DNA of 46,770 bases from assembly GCA_034926865.1 (NCBI GenBank), contig JAYFQP010000032.1, positions 1 through 46,770 on the forward strand. Direction: 5' to 3'. The notes under the pieces are model-generated. The model ran no database searches. It saw only the letters and a program-made list of their open reading frames with translations, and was not told the DNA's origin. The position numbers were made by a program, and so were the translations under genes. Source of the DNA: RGIG1902 sp034926865 (lineage in GTDB: Bacteria > Bacillota > Clostridia > Oscillospirales > Butyricicoccaceae). Positions 7,406 to 15,223 of this stretch are shown in pieces. The stretch's first letter is position 1. The number at the start of each line of letters is the position of its first letter.

Positions 7406-8248
7406 TCAAACTCTCAGCACTGCCTGAATGGCCACACACAATGGCCCGCCCTGCGTTATAAAAGCAGGCGTAAGCTCTACAAGCTCAAGCGCCGCTCCGT
7501 TAAATGAATCAGACATCATTGTATATGCATAACTGCCCTGTTCAAAATTGTCAGCATGACTTATTGTTATAAGACATCTTTCATCCACGCCAATTCGCTT
7601 GAAACCTTCGATGCACTTTTCAACTGCTTTTGTAAAATTACGGCATACGGCAGCCTTGTTAAGCCTGAGGCCGTCATCACTCTGGCAAAGAACAGGTACA
7701 AGCTTTAACAGGCCACCAACATTTGCGGCCGTTGGAGAAAGCCTTCCGCCGCGCTTTAAATACCCAAAATCCTGAGGAATCAGAAATGACTTGCTGCTTT
7801 CGATATTCTCGGCTAACCGGGATATAATCTCCGCTACTGTTTTCCCGGCCTGGGCCAGCTTTATTGCCTTGCGGACTATAGCCCCCTCGGGGCCGCATAA
7901 AGTTCTTGAGTTAATTACTGTTATATACTCCTTATTGGGCATATCTTCACGCACGGAGCAAGCCGTGCTGTATGACCCAGAAAGCCCATCAGCCATTGTT
8001 ATGTGTAGTATCGGTTCTTCCTCGGTAGCCTTTGAATAAATCTCGATAGTATCTCCCGGAGAAGGCTGAGATGATGTAGGCAGGTTGCCCTGACGTATGA
8101 TGCTCAGAAACTCCATAGGCTCTATATCAACCATTTCACGGTAAGTCTTCCCTGCTATAGTCACGGTCAGCGGTATTATATCGACTCCAGCCTCGAGGCC
8201 GGTTTTGGGCGTAAACAGTGATGAGGTATCACTCATAATCCTTACCAT
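7406..8248 (-). CDS. DegV family fatty-acid-binding protein
   Basis: A 280-residue DegV-fold protein. The N terminus (RIMSDTSSLF) and VDIIPLTVTIAGKTYREMVD match the family, followed by LPTSSQPSPG and the GSYSTA ligand-binding loop. Family members bind fatty acids in a two-domain cleft; in Firmicutes some (FakB) present fatty acids to the kinase FakA. No fakA is in the window, so that role is not established here. It is monocistronic, with its own promoter and terminator. Confidence 0.9.
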   Translation of the reverse strand: MVRIMSDTSSLFTPKTGLEAGVDIIPLTVTIAGKTYREMVDIEPMEFLSIIRQGNLPTSSQPSPGDTIEIYSKATEEEPILHITMADGLSGSYSTACSVREDMPNKEYITVINSRTLCGPEGAIVRKAIKLAQAGKTVAEIISRLAENIESSKSFLIPQDFGYLKRGGRLSPTAANVGGLLKLVPVLCQSDDGLRLNKAAVCRNFTKAVEKCIEGFKRIGVDERCLITISHADNFEQGSYAYTMMSDSFNGAALELVELTPAFITQGGPLCVAIQAVLRV

Positions 8249-8337
8249 GGAAAGCTCCTTTGTCCGCTAAATATCGGAACAATTTATATTTTGTTTATGG
8301 ATAGGCTTTCAAATTATTAGAAATTCTAAGCATTCCG

Positions 8338-8366
8338 ATTATACTATATTCGCACACCAATGTCAA
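8338..8366 (-). promoter_or_regulatory. Sigma-A promoter of the degV gene
   Basis: On the - strand TTGACA (8366-8361), a 17-base spacer, TATAAT (8343-8338): both hexamers match consensus. It lies about 90 bases before the start codon. Confidence 0.75.
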
Positions 8367-8424
8367 AATACAATTTATTCTATCTTAAATTTGTACATTT
8401 TATACCTTTAATGGCTAAGGCTAA

Positions 8425-8470
8425 TAAAAAAGCACCATCTCCGCCGATTATTACCCGCAGAAATGGTGCC
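8425..8470 (-). terminator. Terminator of the LysR gene
   Basis: On the - strand GCACCAT and ATGGTGC enclose a 24-base loop with weak inner pairing, followed by TTTTTTA. It lies 66 bases after the LysR stop codon. Confidence 0.65.
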
Positions 8471-8535
8471 TGGACGATATAATTACATAGCCAAAACGGC
8501 ATGCTTGATATAATACATATATCTATGCCACATCC

Positions 8536-9438
8536 TCAAAGCTGGCTGAAGGTCTCCTTGATATCCTTAATAAATGCCACAGCGGCAGGAGAGAGCGGAC
8601 GATTCTTTCGATAGACAACATAAAAGCTTCTTGTAAGAGCGGGGCTTTCATAATCAAACGCGAGTATACTGCCCGATGTAAGGCAATCCTCACAGGCGTA
8701 TTTTGAAACAATCGCAATTCCCAAATTGTTTTTTACAGTTTGGATGACACTTTCGGTGGTCTCAAGCTGCACAGATATTTTAAGCGATTGGGGGTCTATT
8801 CCTATGCCTCTTAAAAACGCTTCTGATTCTTTTCTTGTTCCCGAGCCATATTCTCTTGAAACAAATTTGGATGACTTTATAATCTCAGGCGTAATCTTGC
8901 CTCCAAGAGCTGAATATTCCGGCGTATTGGGTGTGATTATCACAAGCCTGTCCTGTGCTATAGGTTCGAATACGCAGCCGCTTTTCTCAAATATGGCCCC
9001 TGTAATACCAATCTCAGCATCCATATCAATAATTCGGTGTACGACCTCTACGCTGTCATACTGCTTTATGGAAAGCAAAAGCTGCGGGTATTTTTCAAGC
9101 ATTGACTGCATGGCCTTAGGCAGTAAATACTGTGATGGAACTGTAGACGCTGCGATTTCCAAAGTACCCTTGACCTGTGTGGAATAACTCTTGACTTCCA
9201 TGAAGGCTGTATCTCTTAAGTTAAGCATTTCAAGGGCATACTGATAGAATATCCTTCCGGCCTTTGAAGGATATACCTCTTTTGTAGATCTGACAATAAG
9301 CTTTGTATCCAGCTCGTCTTCAAGCGCGTTTATGTGGGCGCTCACCGTAGGCTGAGAAATATATACCGCCTCGGCCGCTTTGGAAAAACTTTTAAGCTTG
9401 ACTACGTTTACAAAAACCTCGAGTTGTTTGAAGTGCAT
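8536..9438 (-). CDS. LysR-family regulator of the selenium cluster
   Basis: A 300-residue LysR-type transcription factor: winged HTH at residues 1-60 (MHFKQLEVFVNVVKLKSFSK, then AEAVYISQPTVSAHINALED), then a periplasmic-binding-protein-like effector domain from about 90 to 295. It is divergent from selD with only 87 bases between start codons, the usual layout for a LysR protein that controls its neighbour and itself. A LysR subgroup travels with selenium genes in Clostridia, and this position fits that group. The effector is unknown. Confidence 0.88.
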   Translation of the reverse strand: MHFKQLEVFVNVVKLKSFSKAAEAVYISQPTVSAHINALEDELDTKLIVRSTKEVYPSKAGRIFYQYALEMLNLRDTAFMEVKSYSTQVKGTLEIAASTVPSQYLLPKAMQSMLEKYPQLLLSIKQYDSVEVVHRIIDMDAEIGITGAIFEKSGCVFEPIAQDRLVIITPNTPEYSALGGKITPEIIKSSKFVSREYGSGTRKESEAFLRGIGIDPQSLKISVQLETTESVIQTVKNNLGIAIVSKYACEDCLTSGSILAFDYESPALTRSFYVVYRKNRPLSPAAVAFIKDIKETFSQL

Positions 9439-9456
9439 CTTTACATCTCCTTGCTA

Positions 9457-9485
9457 TTGATATTTTTCTAATGATAAAGTAAAAT
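9457..9485 (+). promoter_or_regulatory. Promoter of selD
   Basis: TTGATA (9457-9462), a 17-base spacer, TAAAAT (9480-9485), each one base off consensus, ending 40 bases before the selD ATG. The divergent LysR promoter must overlap this region, but I could not place it. Confidence 0.6.
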
Positions 9486-9525
9486 AAAACCGTACTATAA
9501 CCCAGTGAAAGGAGGCGATCCTTGT

Positions 9526-10560
9526 ATGGAAAACCAAAGATTGACCCAACTTACCAAGAGCGGTGGCTGAGGCGCTAAAATAGGGCCGGGTGTCCTAAAC
9601 GGTATCCTTTCAAGGCTGCCAAAGTTCAGCGACAGCAACCTGCTTGTAGGTTTTGATACAAGCGACGACGCCGCTGTGTACAGAATAAACGATGAGCTTG
9701 CCATGATCCAAACGGTAGATTTTTTCCCTCCTATCGTTGACGACCCCTACACCTTCGGCCAGATAGCGGCTGCCAATTCAATCAGCGATATCTACGCCAT
9801 GGGCGGCGTGCCGAAATTGGCAATGAACCTCATTTGTTTCCCATCCTGCCTTAATCTTGAAATCATGGAGCAAATTCTTCAGGGCGGATACAGCAAGGTC
9901 ATTGAGGCCGGGGCGATAATCGCCGGAGGCCATACTATAGAAGACGAAGAGCCAAAATATGGGCTGTGCGTAACAGGTTATGCGCATCCGAAGGATATCC
10001 TTGCAAACTCGACAGCCAGGGAAGGCGACATACTTGTTCTAACAAAATCTCTCGGAACCGGCATACTTTCAACGGCCGCCAAGGCCGATATGCTGTCCCA
10101 AGAAGAGTATAAGCTGATGGTAAAGCTGATGAGCCATCTTAACCGCTATGCACAGGAGGCTATGATGCCCTCCCGCCCATCTGCATGCACTGACATTACC
10201 GGTTTCGGTTTTCTTGGACATACCTGTGAGATGGCAAAGGGAAGCGGAAAGACCATCGAGATCTTCTCTGAAAATGTCCCAATCGTTCCGGCTGCTCGAC
10301 GCTTTGCCCAAGAGGGCATAATTCCGGGCGGAGCCTACAACAATATGGCATATCTTAGGGATGATGTAGAAATTGCTTCTTCTGTCCCACTTGATCTGAG
10401 CGATGTCTTATATGATCCTCAAACCTCCGGAGGTCTGCTTATAGCGGTATCTGAAACGGAAGTTCAGGCTCTTTGCCAGCGTCTTTCAAACAGCGGAGAG
10501 GAAGCTCACATCGTGGGCTATGTCAAAAAGTTTGACGGAAAGTCAATAAGGATTATCTGA
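9526..10560 (+). CDS. selD: Selenophosphate synthase SelD, a selenoprotein (UGA at codon 15)
   Basis: SelD makes selenophosphate from selenide and ATP, the selenium donor for selenocysteine and selenouridine. The gene appears to start at 9676, but in frame upstream there is ATG at 9526 with an AAAGGAGG ribosome site 11 bases before it. The segment between reads TKSGGUGAKIGPGVLNGIL, with TGA at 9568-9570 as codon 15. Sec15 and Lys18 line up with the catalytic Cys17 and Lys20 of E. coli SelD (C/U-GAK motif). Reading through gives 344 residues, the normal family length. Downstream motifs GFDTSDDAAVY, ADIYAMGG and DITGFGFLGH fit. A hairpin right after the UGA could serve as the SECIS. The transcript ends at the hairpin at 10577. 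Confidence 0.95.
9571..9600 (+). promoter_or_regulatory. Candidate bacterial SECIS element
   Basis: Eleven bases after the UGA codon, AGGGC (9582-9586) can pair with GTCCT (9592-9596) around a CGGGT loop. A short stem with a G-rich apical loop just 3' of UGA is what SelB-dependent recoding needs. Pairing was judged by eye only. Confidence 0.5.
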
Positions 10561-10576
10561 TCTTTTCAAAGCATAC

Positions 10577-10602
10577 AAAAGGGCCGCTTTTGCGGCCCTT
10601 TT
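10577..10602. terminator. Bidirectional terminator between selD and the desulfurase gene
   Basis: AAAAGGGCCGC, a 4-base loop and GCGGCCCTTTT form an 11-bp stem. It serves the convergent selD and cysteine-desulfurase-like genes. Confidence 0.85.
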
Positions 10603-10728
10603 GCTTTGTCAGCAAGACGATGCCGCAATTTATTGATCATTTGGCGAGCGTCATCCAGCTGCCCATTTAACGGCGTTTGTGCCGCTTACCTTAAGCAAAA
10701 ACGGGAGCCCTGTCTATCCTTGGCTGTC

Positions 10729-11886
10729 TTATGCTTTTTGTCCTGTTATTCTGCGCAGGGCATCGATACAGTAATCTACCTCTTCCTCCACATTGCCATG
10801 CCCAAAGGAAAATCTTACGGTTCCGCTTGGGAATGTTCCGAGAGTTTTATGGGCTCTGGGAGCGCAATGAAGCCCTACCCTCGTCATAACCCCGTAGCTG
10901 CTCTCTAGTTCAAAAGCCACCCTCGCATTATCGTCGTTCAGAAAATCCACCGATACGATGGCTGCTCTTCCTTCTCTCGTACTCAAGCCGACTGGCCTTG
11001 TACCCTTAATGCGCTCTACTCCCTCCAGAAACCGCATAGCCAAATCGAGCTCATTATTAGCCATTTCTCCTTCAGGCCTTCCCGCATGATAAAGCAAGGC
11101 AGCCCTGAGGCCTATTATCCCCGGAAGGTTCATAGTGCCTGCTTCAAACCTGTCCGGCATGAAAGACGGCATTTCCTCTTTATGTGAAGCGCTCCCTGTT
11201 CCACCCGCTATGAGAGGCTCAGTCTCTTGAACGAGCCTGTCAGATATCAGCATTCCTCCCACCCCCTGCGGGCCCAAAAGGCTCTTGTGCCCAGTAAAAG
11301 CAAGCCCGTCTATACAAAGTTTCTTCATGCTGATAGGAAATGTTCCGGCTTTCTGTGCGCTGTCAACGATAAACACAAGCCCGTGATCTCGGCATATATG
11401 CCCTATCTCATAAAGGGGCAGAAAGGTTCCGCAGACATTTGATGCCGCCGTCATAATCACGGCCTTGGTATTGGGTTTAATAAGATCCTCAACTCTCTGC
11501 GGATCAAGCGTACCATCATCAAAACACTCAGCACAGTCAAACTCAACACCGGTAGCTTTCATCTGAGTAAGCGGCCTCATAACACCGTTATGCTCCATGG
11601 AGCTTGTTATAACATGATCGCCCTTTTTGAGAAAGCCTTTTATCAAATAATTGAGTGAATAAGTTATGCTTGGTGCGAACGCCACATTTTTAACCTTATC
11701 GAAATCAAACATCCTGCACAAAAGCTCACGGGTTTCCAATACCTGCTCAGATATCTGATACGCTTCTTCATATCCGCCTCTGTTTATATTGAAAGCGCCG
11801 TTGTCCAATAGATCCTTTACTGCATCGGACACCCCCGGAGCCTTTGGGAATGAAGTGCTTCCGTTATCAAAATATATCCGTTTCAT
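10729..11886 (-). CDS. Cysteine desulfurase-like class V aminotransferase of the selenium cluster
   Basis: A 385-residue PLP enzyme of the NifS/CsdA fold. His99 (SSMEHN), PLP lysine K201 (FTGHKSLLGPQG) and the catalytic cysteine C341 (VGLHCAPRAHKTLG) are all present. Such enzymes remove S from cysteine or Se from selenocysteine, leaving a persulfide or perselenide. Its setting between selD and yedE/yedF suggests it feeds selenium to SelD; IscS-type sulfur supply is the alternative. I chose the ATG at 11886, which has GAGGGA 7-8 bases upstream, over the ATG at 11907. It is convergent with selD. Confidence 0.88.
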   Translation of the reverse strand: MKRIYFDNGSTSFPKAPGVSDAVKDLLDNGAFNINRGGYEEAYQISEQVLETRELLCRMFDFDKVKNVAFAPSITYSLNYLIKGFLKKGDHVITSSMEHNGVMRPLTQMKATGVEFDCAECFDDGTLDPQRVEDLIKPNTKAVIMTAASNVCGTFLPLYEIGHICRDHGLVFIVDSAQKAGTFPISMKKLCIDGLAFTGHKSLLGPQGVGGMLISDRLVQETEPLIAGGTGSASHKEEMPSFMPDRFEAGTMNLPGIIGLRAALLYHAGRPEGEMANNELDLAMRFLEGVERIKGTRPVGLSTREGRAAIVSVDFLNDDNARVAFELESSYGVMTRVGLHCAPRAHKTLGTFPSGTVRFSFGHGNVEEEVDYCIDALRRITGQKA

Positions 11887-12136
11887 TGCATGTTCCCTCG
11901 CTTTCATTTCTCCAAATCATCTCTAGCTGCTGCCGATGACATTTTTTGTCATATTATTATATTTTGATGGAAATTTTATAGAAAAAATCAATTACAATTA
12001 TAAAGGTCGTTAGATAAAAAATCTACATTTATTGAAAAATACTATAAATGTTCAAAAATGTATTATTAAAAAGTATTTAACAATTTGTTTTTATTCCCTT
12101 ATAATTGGGCTGAACGATAAGGATTGGAGAGATAGT
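11887..12136. promoter_or_regulatory. Divergent control region, desulfurase-like gene / yedE
   Basis: An AT-rich spacer. For yedE there is TTAACA (12077-12082), 17 bases, TATAAT (12100-12105), ending 31 bases before its ATG. Near the desulfurase side lies a 17-bp dyad ATGACATTTTTTGTCAT (11936-11952), a possible operator, next to TA-rich -10-like sequence on the - strand. Whether the LysR protein binds here is unknown. Confidence 0.6.
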
Positions 12137-13195
12137 ATGAAAAACAAACAAAACCTGTTGATGATTGCCACCGGTCTTATTATCGGCGCTATCGCCGTGC
12201 TGCTGGTAGTCAATGGAAACCCTGCCAACATGGGCTTCTGCATCGCCTGCTTCCTGCGTGATATTGCCGGCGCTGTCGGCATGCACAAAGCCGCTGTAGT
12301 GCAGTATGTCCGCCCGGAGATAATCGGCCTCGTTCTTGGAGCTTTCATTATGGCTGTATTCGGAAAGGAATACAACTCCAGAGGCGGTTCCTCCCCGATG
12401 ACTCGCTTTGTTCTCGGATTTTTTGTTATGGTCGGTGCCCTTATGTTTCTTGGCTGCCCTCTGCGCATGGTGCTGCGCATCGCGGGAGGCGACCTGAATG
12501 CCGTAGTCGGCCTCGTTGGATTTATAGCCGGTATCATAGGCGGCATATTCTTTCTTAACCGCGGCTTTACCCTCAAGAAATCTCATGCGCAGAATAAACT
12601 TGAAGGAATGTGGATGCCTGTAATTTCCGTAGCTCTTTTGGTTTTCCTTGTACTTATCCCATCTGTGCTTATATTCAGCGAAAGCGGGCCGGGCTCTATG
12701 CATGCCCCGATCTTTATGGCGCTTGCCGCCGGGCTGATCGTAGGGGCTCTTGCCCAGAAGACAAGGCTCTGCATGGTAGGCGGCATTCGGGACGCTATTC
12801 TTTTTAAAGACTTTTATCTGCTCTATGGTTTCGTCGCTATTATTGTTGCCGCTTTCGTTGGCAATCTTCTCACTCATTCCTTCCATCTTGGCTTTGAGGG
12901 CCAGCCTGTCGCATTTAATGACGGACTTTGGAACTTCCTGGGCATGGCTCTGACAGGCTTCGGCTCAACTCTTCTCGGCGGCTGCCCGCTTCGTCAGCTT
13001 ATTTTGTCAGGAGGAGGCAATTCCGATTCGTCAGTCACAGTAATCGGCATGGTCGTCGGAGCTGCCTTCTGCCACAACTTCAGCCTTGCTTCTTCCGCAA
13101 ACGGCCCCACACCCGCCGGCAAAATTGCCGTCATAGTAGGATTTATCGTAGTTTGCGCTATTGCCCTTGCAAATACAAGAAAGGAGAAGGTATAA
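12137..13195 (+). CDS. yedE: YedE family putative selenium transporter
   Basis: A 352-residue inner-membrane protein with about ten hydrophobic segments and an internal duplication. Cys-containing motifs occur twice: GFCIACFLRD (33-42) with RLCMVGGIRD (210-219), and GCPLR (106-110) with GCPLRQLIL (282-290), each followed by a glycine-rich turn. This is the YeeE/YedE (sulfur-transport) fold; the yedE-yedF branch is linked to selenium use, and uptake of a selenium compound is the proposed role. The frame is open upstream to 12032, but GGAGAG just before the ATG at 12137 marks the start. The stop overlaps the yedF start (TAATG). Confidence 0.9.
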   Translation: MKNKQNLLMIATGLIIGAIAVLLVVNGNPANMGFCIACFLRDIAGAVGMHKAAVVQYVRPEIIGLVLGAFIMAVFGKEYNSRGGSSPMTRFVLGFFVMVGALMFLGCPLRMVLRIAGGDLNAVVGLVGFIAGIIGGIFFLNRGFTLKKSHAQNKLEGMWMPVISVALLVFLVLIPSVLIFSESGPGSMHAPIFMALAAGLIVGALAQKTRLCMVGGIRDAILFKDFYLLYGFVAIIVAAFVGNLLTHSFHLGFEGQPVAFNDGLWNFLGMALTGFGSTLLGGCPLRQLILSGGGNSDSSVTVIGMVVGAAFCHNFSLASSANGPTPAGKIAVIVGFIVVCAIALANTRKEKV

Positions 13196-13398
13196 TGAAC
13201 AAAGTAGATGCCAGAGGCTTTTCCTGCCCCGAACCCGTTATTTTGACAAAAAAGGCTCTCGCTGCCGGGCTTCCGCTTACAGTTACAGTTGACAGCATGA
13301 CTCCTGTCAACAATATATCCCGCTTCGCCAAAAACGCAGGATATACTGTTTCCTACAAAACAATTGGGGAGGATTTCGAAATAACGATTTCCAAATAA
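13195..13398 (+). CDS. yedF: YedF-like small selenium/sulfur carrier (TusA/SirA fold)
   Basis: A 67-residue TusA-fold protein with the signature DARGFSCPEPVILTKKAL; Cys11 is the expected persulfide/perselenide site (CPxP motif). Many YedF proteins are about 190 residues with a second DsrE-like domain; this one is the TusA-like domain alone. Ribosome site AAGGAGAAGG lies inside the end of yedE. It probably carries selenium between YedE or the desulfurase and SelD; the role is inferred from context. Confidence 0.85.
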   Translation: MNKVDARGFSCPEPVILTKKALAAGLPLTVTVDSMTPVNNISRFAKNAGYTVSYKTIGEDFEITISK

Positions 13399-13413
13399 AC
13401 TGGAGGTACTTGC

Positions 13414-13650
13414 ATGTACTACGTCGCGACCTTTCATACTCACTTCGGGGCTATCAGCTTTAAAAACAAGCTTGCCAGGCTTGGCGATTCTCCCACGATG
13501 ATGCCTGTGCCAAGGGTTTTAAGCGCTTCGTGCGGAACCTGCGTAAAATTTGCTAAAAACTTTGACCGCAGCACTATGTACGATGAGGATATCGAAAAGG
13601 TGTTTTTGGAAAGCGATGGAAAGTTTACCGTTGTTTTTGAAAACGAATAA
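13414..13650 (+). CDS. DUF3343 protein, putative Se/S carrier
   Basis: A 78-residue protein of the DUF3343 family, known from selenium and sulfur gene neighbourhoods. The beta-alpha-beta start (YYVATFHTHFGAISFKNKL) is followed by the conserved cysteine motif SASCGTC (Cys40, Cys43). GGAGG lies 9 bases before the ATG, and only 15 bases separate it from yedF. The paired cysteines could bind Se or S. Its biochemical function is not established. Confidence 0.85.
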   Translation: MYYVATFHTHFGAISFKNKLARLGDSPTMMPVPRVLSASCGTCVKFAKNFDRSTMYDEDIEKVFLESDGKFTVVFENE

Positions 13651-13652
13651 GA

Positions 13653-13697
13653 ACCCCCCCAAAGAGCATCTGCTCCTTGGGGGGTAATTTTTTTTAT
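13653..13697 (+). terminator. Terminator of the yedE-yedF-DUF3343 operon
   Basis: A C-run stem (ACCCCCC against GGGGGGT) with inner GAGCA/TGCTC pairing, followed by AATTTTTTTT on the + strand. Confidence 0.85.
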
Positions 13698-13727
13698 CCA
13701 TAAATCAGGCCTCTGCCGCCGATTTCT

Positions 13728-14417
13728 CTAATAAGTAAATCTCTCGGCAGAAGCTGAGATATCCTCATAGAAAAAGCTGTTGGCACAGCGCGCATATGGT
13801 TCAGAATATATGCTTGATATGCTGTATGTCAAAGAGGAAAGGACATACCACCAAAAAAACGATAGCTGCAGTATAAACCAGTCTCCCTTATGCCCATACA
13901 TAATCCTGACGCTTCGACTTATTGCTTCAGACGCCGAGATATCAGGGTTATCCGCAAGTATCCTGTATGTCTGGCTATAGCTGATAGCCGCTATTATGCC
14001 TGGTATAACAAGAAGCAGCGACCACAAGAAAACCTTTACACCGATAATAAGATTTGCAATGATTATTCTTAACGGTTGGTTAAAGCCCGAAAAAAGGTCG
14101 GCATATGTTACATCACGTCCTCTTGAAGCTTGAAGGCAATAATATTCATAACCATAGTCAAGAAGGCCGAATACTATGCTTAAAACCACAGTAAGAATTG
14201 TAAGATATGAGGATTGGAAAAAATTAAGTGTTTCGAAAAAATGATAGTGGCTTTCATCAAAAAAGCTAAACAACCAATACCCGTTTCCAAAAACTGATTT
14301 ACCAACAAGAAACTGAACTGCAACGGGAAGAATAGCATAGATCAAAGTAGTAATATAAATGGCCGGGGATTTTTCCATCAGTACCTCTCGTGCTTTTGCT
14401 TTATAGCTAGCTGACAT
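13728..14417 (-). CDS. DUF975 family integral membrane protein
   Basis: A 229-residue protein with four to five hydrophobic segments. The DUF975 core is clear near residues 150-195: YRILADNPDISASEAISRS, then MYGHKGDWFILQLSFFWW. The family function is unknown. The ATG at 14417 has AAGGAG 8 bases upstream. It follows the YcxB-like gene with a 60-base gap, so the two probably form one transcript. Confidence 0.85.
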   Translation of the reverse strand: MSASYKAKAREVLMEKSPAIYITTLIYAILPVAVQFLVGKSVFGNGYWLFSFFDESHYHFFETLNFFQSSYLTILTVVLSIVFGLLDYGYEYYCLQASRGRDVTYADLFSGFNQPLRIIIANLIIGVKVFLWSLLLVIPGIIAAISYSQTYRILADNPDISASEAISRSVRIMYGHKGDWFILQLSFFWWYVLSSLTYSISSIYSEPYARCANSFFYEDISASAERFTY

Positions 14418-14477
14418 GTTTATCACTCCTTATGCATTATGACATTCAAACCTATCGATTGTTCCCCGCTTTTTTCA

Positions 14478-15035
14478 TTATATATTAGCCTCCTCAAGGC
14501 AGGTCTTTTCCTGGAGAAACGCTCCAAAAGCCTCGGCCTCTCCTTTATCAATGCTGGCCAGAGGGATAATATGGGCTGACGCTCCGCTTACAAATAAGTA
14601 GTACCTGTAAGGGTCAAGATATACGCTTTTTATGCTCTCATAGCTGAATTTATGCTCATTACCCTGCATAGTCCGGGTAAAGTAATCATCAAAAAAGCAA
14701 TATGAAATCTTCATGCCCTGCCCTTCATATCTTGCCCATGCGATTTTACCCAAAACATCATCAATCCGGATAGCAAGCAATAAAACTCCCGCTGCAATCA
14801 ATACAAGCTGAAAAGACGCTTGCCTCATGGTCAAAAAATTTGCCCCATGGAAGTAATCCAAACCAGCCTTTCCCATATTAAAAGCTCCGGCAAAAAATAA
14901 AAGAACTCCTGCCGCTCTAACGCAAATTTGAGAAACCTTAGCCATCACTCGCAGGTTGTCAGTCTTATGCACATATGCCTTCATAAACCCGATAAAATCG
15001 TCCTGCTTATATATCGTCTCGGCTTTATATTCCAC
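14478..15035 (-). CDS. YcxB-like small membrane protein
   Basis: A 185-residue protein with a short soluble start, two membrane segments (about residues 36-58 and 76-95), then a C-terminal beta domain of the YcxB-like type (GQGMKISYCFFDDYFTRTMQ, then KFSYESIKSVYLDPYRYYLF). Function unknown; members resemble PH-like membrane-associated domains. A purine-rich GGGGGGA site precedes the ATG. It lies 39 bases downstream of a 20-bp palindrome that probably controls this gene and the DUF975 gene. Confidence 0.75.
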   Translation of the reverse strand: MEYKAETIYKQDDFIGFMKAYVHKTDNLRVMAKVSQICVRAAGVLLFFAGAFNMGKAGLDYFHGANFLTMRQASFQLVLIAAGVLLLAIRIDDVLGKIAWARYEGQGMKISYCFFDDYFTRTMQGNEHKFSYESIKSVYLDPYRYYLFVSGASAHIIPLASIDKGEAEAFGAFLQEKTCLEEANI

Positions 15036-15047
15036 TATACATCCCCC

Positions 15048-15065
15048 CGGAGCGTTGTTTGACGC
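15048..15065. other. Small hairpin in the leader of the YcxB-like gene
   Basis: GAGCGT-6-ACGCTC, between the palindromic operator and the ribosome site, with no T-run on the - strand. Possibly mRNA-stabilising or regulatory. Confidence 0.4.
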
Positions 15066-15074
15066 TCTTTTTTT

Positions 15075-15094
15075 AATTGTAACATGTTACAATT
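15075..15094. promoter_or_regulatory. Perfect 20-bp palindrome, probable operator
   Basis: AATTGTAACATGTTACAATT is exactly self-complementary and lies 40 bases before the YcxB-like start codon. The regulator is unknown; the symmetry fits a dimeric repressor of TetR or GntR type, but none is adjacent. Confidence 0.6.
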
Positions 15095-15158
15095 CCATAG
15101 TAAATAAAAAGCCCGGAAGAAAAATACACAACTTTTTTCAAAATATGTCCAAAATATC

Positions 15159-15192
15159 AAAAAAGGGCAGGAGCCTTATGCCCCCGCCCTTT
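15159..15192 (-). terminator. Terminator of the oad operon
   Basis: On the - strand AAAGGGC..GCCCTTT with inner GGGGC/GCTCC pairing, then TTTTTT. It lies about 30 bases after the oadB stop codon. Confidence 0.8.
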
Positions 15193-15223
15193 AATAATAT
15201 TTACTAAAAAATCGCCGCGCGTT

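Noticed and set aside
12077..12886. A 269-codon open frame opposite yedE
   Set aside because: It is the complement of a clear membrane-protein gene; its His/Lys/Asn-rich translation is typical of an antisense shadow.
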